Below are positions 58,734-64,000 of a stretch of 64,000 nt of DNA, piece by piece. The first letter of the stretch is position 1. Each line of letters starts with the position of its first letter. The DNA is from SZAS-103 sp036496805 (GTDB taxonomy: Bacteria; Pseudomonadota; Gammaproteobacteria; Xanthomonadales; Xanthomonadaceae): contig DASXKN010000034.1 in NCBI GenBank assembly GCA_036496805.1, positions 76,888-140,887 on the forward strand, written 5' to 3'. The translations under genes were made by a program, and so were the position numbers. Under the pieces are notes generated by a model that saw nothing but the letters and a program-made list of their open reading frames with translations, was not told the origin of the DNA and ran no database searches.

Positions 58734-61613
58734 ATGAACACCCTGCGTACACCGCGTACCGCGTTTCTCAGCCTGAGCGTGCTGTTCGGCATCGCCACGA
58801 TGACCGGCATCGCCGCCGGCGCCCTGTTGTCTTCTCCCGCCGCGGCAGGCCAGATCGCGTGCACCGGAAGCGGCAACACGTCCAGCGGCACGAAGAGCAC
58901 GGCCTGCGGCTATGCCGACATCGTTTCGGGTACCGACAGCAGCGCGTTCGGCTACAAGAACCACGTGTACGGCCTCAAGGACAGCGCCTTCGGCTTCTCC
59001 AATACCGAGTACGCAAGCTCGAAATACAGCAACGCGGTCGGCAACGGCAACAAGACCGGCACGGCCGGCGGCTCCGCGAGCACCATTGCCGACGCCAATG
59101 CGTTCGGCAGCTACAACACCGCGTCGGCCGCGAAGTCGAGCGCGTTCGGCTACAAGAACACCGCCCTCGGCGGTAGCGACAGTGCCTTCGGCTACAAGAA
59201 CAACGCCAGCGATTCGACCACCAGCGCGATCGGCGCCAAGAACAACGCCGTCGGATCGATCAGCAGCGCGATCGGCTACAACAACTACGCCAGCGGCACC
59301 TCCGCAAGCGCGTTCGGCAACCGCAGTACCGCCCTCGGCTACCAGAGCTCCTCGTTCGGCTACAAGAACTACGCGGAGGGCGACTATTCCACCGCCATCG
59401 GCCACCAGAACACGGCCAAAGGCGTCCACAACTCGACCATCGGCGACACCAACTACACCTCGCTCTACGTGATGAACAGCAACGCGATCGGCAGCCAGAA
59501 CAAGGCCGGCAACCCGACCGGTTTCTACTACGGCGCGAACGCGATCGGCAGCTACAACAAGGCGTACAACTCCAAGGCCAACGCGATCGGTTCCAACAAC
59601 ACGGCCACTGGTTACAGGAGCAGCGCGATCGGCAGCTACAACACGGCGGGAGCCGCGACCTTCACGGGTGGCTCGAGCGCGTTTGGCTACGGCAACATGA
59701 CCAGCGCGGACGAAAGCAGCGCCTTCGGCGCCAAGAACACCGCCTCGGCCTACCGGAGCAGCGCCTTCGGCTACAAGAACACGGCGTCGGCGCAGGCCAG
59801 CGTCGCCTTCGGCTACAAGAACACCGCGGAGGGCAACCTGAGCAGCGCCGTCGGCGTGAACGATACCGCCTTCACGTCGCAGGCCAGTGCCATCGGCTAC
59901 CACAATTTTGCCCTCGGCACCGCGACCAGCGCGGTCGGCTCCGGCAACGCGGCCACCGGCAACGGCGGCAATGCGATCGGCCTCGACAACAACGTCAGCT
60001 TCTACGCCCATTACAGCAACGCGATCGGCGACCACAACCAGGCAGGCGTGGGGATCACGACGTTCTGGAACAGCGCGAACGCGATCGGCAGCTACAACAA
60101 GGCGAACAACACCGACGCCAGCGCCGTGGGCGCGCACAACTACGCCTCGGGCCTGGACAGCAGCGCCTTCGGCTACGACAACGCGGCCAGCAATACCAAG
60201 GCCAGCTCGATGGGCTTCTACAACAGCGCGAGCGGACTCAAGTCCAGCGCCATCGGCTACAAGAACGTCGCCAGCGGCAACAACTCCAGCGCCTTCGGCT
60301 ACAAGAACAGCGTCAGCGGCGCCAACGCGAATGCCTTCGGCCTGAAGAACACCGTGACCGGCGCCTATGCGGAGGCCTTCGGCCAGTCCGACACGGCCTC
60401 GGGCACGCGCGCCGTGGCGGCCGGTTCGCACGATACGGCCAGCGGCTCGAAAGCCAGCTCGATGGGTTACGGGAATATCGCGAGCTACGCCAAGTCGGTC
60501 GCGGTCGGCTACGGCAATACCGCCAGCAACACGAGCGCCAGCGCCTTCGGCGTGGGCAGCGCCGCTTCGGGCGCGTCCTCGAGCGCGTTCGGCTTCAGCG
60601 ACACGGCCGGCGGCAAGGGCGCCCTCGCCGCGGGTGGCGGATCGAATGCGGCCGGCAAGGGCAGCGTGGCGGTCGGTGGCTGGTTCGATGCGAACAACAA
60701 CGGCGTGATCGATGCCGGCGAGTTCGCGAGCGCCGCCGGCTCGGATGCGGTGGCGGTCGGTGCGGGCGCCTCGGCCGGCTTCACGAATGACGTGGCGGTG
60801 GGCGAAGGCGCAACGATGACCGGGGCGAACGAAACCGCGCTGGGCGCCGGAGCGAGTGTGACGGCGACGAACTCGGTGGCGATCGGCGCCGGCTCGCTGG
60901 CGAACGCGGCGAATACGGTGTCGGTAGGCAGCGTGGGCAGCGAGCGGCGGATCACGAACGTGGCAGCGGCGGTGAACGGCACCGACGCGGTGAACCTGAC
61001 GCAGGCGACGACTCTTGCATCGACTCTCGTGGCGAGTGTGCAGGGCACAGCGAACACGGCCTTGAACACGGCGAACACGGCCTTGACCGAGGCGAACAGT
61101 GCGCTGTCGGCGAGCAACGCGCAGGTGTCGGCGCTGGCCGGTACGAACGGCTCGGCGGCGATGACCTCCGGCGATGCGGCGGCTCTCGTGGCAGCCAATG
61201 CGCATGCCGATGCAGGCGATGCGAACACCCTGGCTTCCGCCAACGCGCACGCCGACGCGGGCAATGCTGCGACGCTGCAGAGCGCCAATGCCTACACCAA
61301 CGCGCAGGTGGCCTCGCTCAACGACAGCTTCGACGCGTTCCAGGACCAGGTCACCCAGGAATTCTCGCAGCAGGACAAGCGCATCAGCCGCATCGGCGCG
61401 ATGGGCGCGGCCTTCGCCGGCATGGCGCAGAACACCGCCGGGCTGGCGGGCGAGAACCGCTTCGGGCTCGGCGTCGGTGGCCTGAGCGGGCAGGGCGCGG
61501 TCGCGGTCGGCTTCCAGCATGCCTTCAACGGCAACCGCGCGAGCTGGTCGGTTGGCGGCGCTTTCAGCAGCAGCGAAAACAGTGTCAACGCAGGTGTAGG
61601 CTTCAGTTGGTGA
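58734..61613 (+). CDS. YadA-like trimeric autotransporter adhesin 3
   Basis: A 959-residue protein: signal peptide very similar to that of adhesin 2 ('LRTPRTAFLSLSVLFGIATMTG'). Beta-roll head repeats run to about residue 645; loop DANNNGVIDAGE is at about 652-663. The neck is 'RRITNVAAAVNGTDAVNLTQ', followed by the Ala-rich stalk, a 'DSFDAFQDQVTQEFSQQDKRISRIGAM' coiled coil and an anchor ending 'NAGVGFSW'. AAGGAG lies 7 nt before ATG. Its last 320 residues and several head blocks are near copies of those in the other two adhesins. Confidence 0.93.
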   Translation: MNTLRTPRTAFLSLSVLFGIATMTGIAAGALLSSPAAAGQIACTGSGNTSSGTKSTACGYADIVSGTDSSAFGYKNHVYGLKDSAFGFSNTEYASSKYSNAVGNGNKTGTAGGSASTIADANAFGSYNTASAAKSSAFGYKNTALGGSDSAFGYKNNASDSTTSAIGAKNNAVGSISSAIGYNNYASGTSASAFGNRSTALGYQSSSFGYKNYAEGDYSTAIGHQNTAKGVHNSTIGDTNYTSLYVMNSNAIGSQNKAGNPTGFYYGANAIGSYNKAYNSKANAIGSNNTATGYRSSAIGSYNTAGAATFTGGSSAFGYGNMTSADESSAFGAKNTASAYRSSAFGYKNTASAQASVAFGYKNTAEGNLSSAVGVNDTAFTSQASAIGYHNFALGTATSAVGSGNAATGNGGNAIGLDNNVSFYAHYSNAIGDHNQAGVGITTFWNSANAIGSYNKANNTDASAVGAHNYASGLDSSAFGYDNAASNTKASSMGFYNSASGLKSSAIGYKNVASGNNSSAFGYKNSVSGANANAFGLKNTVTGAYAEAFGQSDTASGTRAVAAGSHDTASGSKASSMGYGNIASYAKSVAVGYGNTASNTSASAFGVGSAASGASSSAFGFSDTAGGKGALAAGGGSNAAGKGSVAVGGWFDANNNGVIDAGEFASAAGSDAVAVGAGASAGFTNDVAVGEGATMTGANETALGAGASVTATNSVAIGAGSLANAANTVSVGSVGSERRITNVAAAVNGTDAVNLTQATTLASTLVASVQGTANTALNTANTALTEANSALSASNAQVSALAGTNGSAAMTSGDAAALVAANAHADAGDANTLASANAHADAGNAATLQSANAYTNAQVASLNDSFDAFQDQVTQEFSQQDKRISRIGAMGAAFAGMAQNTAGLAGENRFGLGVGGLSGQGAVAVGFQHAFNGNRASWSVGGAFSSSENSVNAGVGFSW

Positions 61614-61769
61614 AGCGTCCCGGGCCGGCGGCGCGGTAGTCATGCATCGCGCCACCGGTTTGCTCCGCCCGGCCCTTTCAGGCGAAGGGTCGGGCGGCAG
61701 CACGGCCGAATGCCTCCACGCCGTGTCGCGAGCGTCGCGACATCCCGTTTCGCGCTGCCTGGGTGAGCG

Positions 61770-62159
61770 TCAGCTCGCAGAGAGCGCACTGATCGTGACG
61801 TAGTACCCGTCCGGATCGCGGAGTGAAAACTCCATGGTCCCGGTGTTCGGGTTCAGATGGGGTTCCTCCTCGAACCGGGTTGCGAGCGCGCGCGCCCTTG
61901 GCAGCGCCAGGTCGAAATCGTCGACGCGGAAGAACAACAGCAACCCGTTGCCCGGCGTCGCGCTTCCGGGGCTCGTCAGCGAAGGATGATTGTGCGCGCC
62001 CCACGCATGGAGGCAGAGCAGGACCGTTCCGTCCGAGTCGAGGATCTGCCCGAAGTAGTCATGGTGGGGAGCCGTCTCCGGCTGCCCGAATAGCGCCTGG
62101 TACCACCGGCAACTACCGGCTACATCGTCAACCCCGATGATCGTCCACGTGCGCTTCAT
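61770..62159 (-). CDS. VOC-fold (glyoxalase/bleomycin-resistance-like) protein
   Basis: A 129-residue protein: 'TIIGVDDVAGSCRWYQALFG', 'DYFGQILDSDGTVLLCLHAWG', 'LLLFFRVDDFD' and 'MEFSLRDPDGYYVTIS' (metal-ligand Glu) are typical of the fold. It starts at 62159 with AGGAGG 8 nt upstream. It begins 17 bp after a decayed attC-like sequence on the minus strand, so it may be the oldest member of the cassette array. No attC is recognisable beyond its stop. Confidence 0.88.
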   Translation of the reverse strand: MKRTWTIIGVDDVAGSCRWYQALFGQPETAPHHDYFGQILDSDGTVLLCLHAWGAHNHPSLTSPGSATPGNGLLLFFRVDDFDLALPRARALATRFEEEPHLNPNTGTMEFSLRDPDGYYVTISALSAS

Positions 62160-62175
62160 GTGGATTCCTCCTGCA

Positions 62176-62268
62176 GCCCGGGGCGTTGCCCGGGCGGCCG
62201 TGCCAGCCGCAACGCATGGCGGCACTTGCTACTTCGTTCCGCGGGTTCGCTTGAGCGCATGGTCAGGC
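62176..62268 (-). other. Degenerate integron attC site
   Basis: Read on the minus strand, a 93-bp element starts at GCCTGAC (expected RYYYAAC) followed by CATGCGCTCAAGCG, and ends with GGCCGCCCGGGCAACGC and CCCGGGC where GTTRRRY is expected. Length and arms match the intact site at 63230-63322. The stop codon of the VOC gene at 62263 lies in its first core, as is usual for cassettes. Both cores carry mismatches, so mobility is doubtful. Confidence 0.6.
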
Positions 62269-62667
62269 GGCGCGTGCCGGACCGCGATCGACGCCTTTTT
62301 TGGTCGCCACTCCAAAACAGTGGACGTAGCCGTCATCGTCCGTGACAAAGAACTCGGTCTGTCCATAGTCGCGATCCACGATCTCGGAGACAGGGTAGCC
62401 GAGTTGCAGGAGGCGCTCTCGAAGGGCGTGGATATCACTGGGGGACCAGTACAACCTGAGGCCTTCGTAGTTGTCCGGCTTGTTGGCGGAGCCGGCGCGC
62501 CGATTGAGCCAAAAGTACAACCGCTCATTGTGGACCATGCAACCGACCAGGCGGTCTTGCTCTCGCACCTGGCGATCCACGGACAAGCCCAGGCCGTCGA
62601 CCCAGAATCTCAGACTCCTCTCCAGGTCTGCGCTTGGGACAACCGGAATGCAGGACTCCACCACCAT
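62263..62667 (-). CDS. Cassette-borne VOC-fold protein
   Basis: A 134-residue protein of the glyoxalase/bleomycin-resistance fold: 'CIPVVPSADLERSLRFWVDGLGL', 'RLVGCMVHNERLYFWLNR' and 'EFFVTDDDGYVHCFG'. Such proteins often bind or modify drugs or small metabolites; the target is unknown. It lies between two attC-like sites, starting 16 bp after one and stopping inside the next, the layout of an integron gene cassette. Confidence 0.87.
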   Translation of the reverse strand: MVVESCIPVVPSADLERSLRFWVDGLGLSVDRQVREQDRLVGCMVHNERLYFWLNRRAGSANKPDNYEGLRLYWSPSDIHALRERLLQLGYPVSEIVDRDYGQTEFFVTDDDGYVHCFGVATKKGVDRGPARAA

Positions 62668-62682
62668 CTACACCTCCGTGCC

Positions 62683-62742
62683 GCCTGGCGCCTGAATTGA
62701 GCGGCGTGCCGAAGACACGTCCGCTTGAATGAACTGTTGGGC
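62683..62742 (-). other. Integron attC site, short type
   Basis: Read on the minus strand, a 60-bp element runs from core GCCCAAC through AGTTCATTCAAGCGGACG and CCGCTCAATTCAGGC to GCCAGGC. The first core is perfect (RYYYAAC). The second has two changes from GTTRRRY at the exchange point. The arms CAAGCGG and CCGCTCAATT pair as expected for an attC fold, and the form resembles the roughly 60-bp attC of Xanthomonas-type integrons. Confidence 0.75.
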
Positions 62743-62804
62743 AATCGTGCGAATGCAACCGCACCGTGCCTTCGGAATTGATGCTGATTGCTCTCATATT
62801 TTTT

Positions 62805-63206
62805 TCAGCCAAAGACTACAACCGAATGGACCCCACATTGAAGTCTGAATCGGTTGGAAATGTCTACGCTGCCAAAGACCGGTGGCTCTTTGTCGTCATC
62901 ATATATTCCGTTCAGAAGTGCAACGTACTCAATTGTGCCCTCAGAGGAGTTCGCTTTATCGGCAACAAACTGCACAACACCGATTTGGCCATCTCGCTCA
63001 CGATATCGATACCTGACGAACGGGTGCACCCAGCCTTCGGTACTCAAAGCGCCCGACTCTACTTCATCGACTTGAGGTGTACTGTTCAAGACTTTCACCA
63101 TGCACTGGACGTCTTTTTGAAAGCGCGACGGCATCTCGTTCATGCCTGCGTGGGATGGTGAGGAAATAGCCATCGTCAATGCGATACATGCTCGTAAAAT
63201 ATTCAT
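62805..63206 (-). CDS. Cassette-borne secreted protein of unknown function
   Basis: A 133-residue protein with a signal peptide (MNILRACIALTMAISSPSHA, cleavage near 20). The mature part has two Cys ('DVQCMVKVLN', 'RLQCGVHSV') and strands such as 'HPFVRYRYRERDGQIGVVQFV'. No family is recognised. It is flanked by attC sites (23 bp before its start; about 60 bp after its stop). Its G+C content is visibly lower than that of the chromosome around it, a mark of acquired cassettes. Confidence 0.75.
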   Translation of the reverse strand: MNILRACIALTMAISSPSHAGMNEMPSRFQKDVQCMVKVLNSTPQVDEVESGALSTEGWVHPFVRYRYRERDGQIGVVQFVADKANSSEGTIEYVALLNGIYDDDKEPPVFGSVDISNRFRLQCGVHSVVVFG

Positions 63207-63229
63207 GGGTCATGGCCTGCTTTTTCGAT

Positions 63230-63322
63230 GTCTAACGCCTTGAGCTAAGCGGCCTGCGCGGCCGCGGTGTGTAATCGAGCGAGCAGCTTACTCCGCAGGT
63301 CCGCTTGAGCGCATAGTTGGGC
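63230..63322 (-). other. Intact integron attC site
   Basis: Read on the minus strand, a 93-bp element starts with core GCCCAAC, then TATGCGCTCAAGCGGACC, and ends CCGCTTAGCTCAAGGC with core GTTAGAC. Both cores fit RYYYAAC...GTTRRRY exactly, and the inner arms CTCAAGCGG / CCGCTTAGCTCAAGG can pair with the usual extrahelical offsets. It separates the two secreted-protein cassettes. Confidence 0.88.
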
Positions 63323-63356
63323 GCAGACGCCGCACAGGCGTTAGAGCGATTGTGGC

Positions 63357-63803
63357 TCACCGCGTTTCTGTACGGCGCGAATAATTCCATACTCGAAAGA
63401 GTTCCAGGCGGGGGTGGTCGTCGTGAACGAGAGCTATATCGTTCTGCTTTGGAGTGACTCGGAACATTGCAGAAAATTCGACTTGAAAAATAACCGGCAA
63501 GCCCTTCCTGTATGTGTCGCGCATCGCGCGATTCCACTTATCAACGCTCTTGTCTTGCTTGCCCTTCGCATCATAGAGCTCCACGTGAGCTTGAGGACAG
63601 TTCTCGTCGTACAAGATGCTTCGCTCTAGCATGTCGGTCTCGAAGATCGCCCGGACGCGAACGAGCTTGTTTGCGAGGTGCGCGCTTGAAGCGACCAACT
63701 CACATAGCGAATAAGCGACTTCTTTGGGTGCAGGTGCCGCCGCCGCCGGCAGAAGACCGGTGAGCAAAATTCCTGCGACAAGAATGCGCACGACAATTGG
63801 CAT
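63357..63803 (-). CDS. Cassette-borne secreted protein of unknown function
   Basis: A 148-residue protein with a signal peptide (MPIVVRILVAGILLTGLLPA, cleavage after 'AAAA', about 23). The mature part has 'CELVASSAHLANKLVRVRAIFET' and 'CPQAHVELYDAKGK', with two Cys. The segment 'LVRVRAIFE' resembles short OB-like domains, but no family is certain. Its ATG lies only 2 bp after an attC core (GTTAGGC), typical of cassettes. G+C is lower than that of the flanking chromosome. Confidence 0.75.
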   Translation of the reverse strand: MPIVVRILVAGILLTGLLPAAAAPAPKEVAYSLCELVASSAHLANKLVRVRAIFETDMLERSILYDENCPQAHVELYDAKGKQDKSVDKWNRAMRDTYRKGLPVIFQVEFSAMFRVTPKQNDIALVHDDHPRLELFRVWNYSRRTETR

Positions 63804-63805
63804 GA

Positions 63806-63890
63806 GCCTAACGCCTTAGCTAAGCGGCCGTGCGGGCCGCAACGCAAGATTGCACGGGAAACTTCATCCCGCGCGGTCCGCTTGAGTGAT
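63806..63890 (-). other. Integron attC site interrupted on one side
   Basis: Read on the minus strand, the end GGCCGCTTAGCTAAGGC with core GTTAGGC (63806-63812) is perfect, and the arm CTCAAGCGGACC (about 63877-63888) is present. The expected outer core RYYYAAC is absent; instead the sequence changes to that of a mobile element at about 63890. The right side is therefore cut, most simply by insertion of the element that follows. Confidence 0.75.
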
Positions 63891-64000
63891 TGAATGGACT
63901 CCTCCCATGTCGCCACACGGCTTCGATGAGCCACACTGAACTTTCGCAAGTTCAGTCAACGGGATCACGAGAGGAGTCCGCCATGAATGCTACGACTGTT
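63891..64000 (+). mobile_element. Left end of a probable IS110/IS1111-family element inserted in attC
   Basis: From about 63891 the sequence departs from attC with TGGACTCCTCCC, followed by an 8-bp perfect stem-loop (CTGAACTT-TCGC-AAGTTCAG, 63937-63956) and a transposase start at 63983. IS1111-attC elements are known to target integron attC sites. The exact left boundary is uncertain by a few bases, and the right end is outside the window. Confidence 0.65.
63983..64000 (+). CDS. Transposase, first six codons (probable IS110/IS1111 family)
   Basis: Six codons, MNATTV, before the window ends. AGAGGAG lies about 8 nt before ATG 63983. 'MN(A/T)TTV' followed by a DxAK motif is the usual start of IS110-family (DEDD) transposases; only the first part can be seen here. 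The identification leans on this start plus the placement inside an attC site. Confidence 0.55.

Noticed and set aside
48400..61000. CRISPR-like or satellite DNA in the adhesin region
   Set aside because: The repeats are codon-phased, imperfect and translate to the SxAxGxxN head motif; they are coding repeats.
62137..62700. A plus-strand gene across the cassette region
   Set aside because: It is opposite the VOC gene, has no motif and crosses an attC site; the minus-strand VOC frame has clear family motifs.

Overview
The window is high-GC DNA with dense, often overlapping genes. It carries single-copy housekeeping genes (ispG, murB, pyrD, xseA, a tRNA-Arg), many c-di-GMP and two-component proteins, and the dispersed palindromic repeats common in Xanthomonadales. 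It most likely comes from the chromosome of a Xanthomonadales (Lysobacter/Xanthomonas-type) gammaproteobacterium. That placement is an inference from gene content and repeat types; no rRNA is present to fix it.

Layout. 0-9.2 kb, minus strand: the 5' end of a pruA-type P5C dehydrogenase, a GAF-GAF-GGDEF diguanylate cyclase, an OPT oligopeptide transporter, and a run from an ECF sigma factor and its partner membrane protein through a YigZ/IMPACT protein to an ABC exporter. 9.3-14.4 kb: a GAF-GAF-GGDEF-EAL protein faces a lipoprotein with a von Willebrand A domain, with a 42-bp tandem repeat between them. 14.4-15.8 kb: an ArsR/SRPBCC/VOC operon with a visible promoter and operator. 15.9-22.5 kb: an aldehyde dehydrogenase, xseA, and a REC-GGDEF / GAF-histidine kinase / REC signalling operon with 1-nt overlaps. 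22.7-28.3 kb: a ClpP-like periplasmic protein, a transglutaminase-like protein, small secreted proteins and an ABC transporter operon. 28.5-35.5 kb: ispG and a PAP2 phosphatase, then a minus-strand operon holding a methyltransferase, pyrD, murB, an EamA transporter and a COG4705 membrane protein. 35.6-48 kb: an ALDH7-like dehydrogenase with paired palindromes upstream, tRNA-Arg(CCU) with a broken copy beside it, several hydrolases, an OmpR/EnvZ-like pair, a sterol-desaturase-like enzyme and an RNB ribonuclease.

48.2-61.6 kb is the most striking coding region: three tandem YadA-like trimeric autotransporter adhesins of 770, 2421 and 959 residues. Each has a signal peptide, a long 'SxAxGxxN' beta-roll head, an Ala-rich stalk and a C-terminal membrane anchor ending in Trp. 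Each also carries a canonical 12-residue EF-hand-type calcium loop just before the neck.

61.7-64.0 kb is accessory DNA that reads as a minus-strand integron gene-cassette array. VOC-fold proteins and two unknown secreted proteins are separated by attC sites. The rightmost attC appears to be interrupted by an element whose transposase starts at the window edge, as in the IS110/IS1111 family. No integrase lies in the window; cassette orientation predicts it would be to the right.

Functionally the window combines c-di-GMP turnover (three enzymes), a multi-sensor phosphorelay and a large surface-adhesin locus, which suits an organism that switches between motile and attached life. That link is inference; no shared regulatory site was found.
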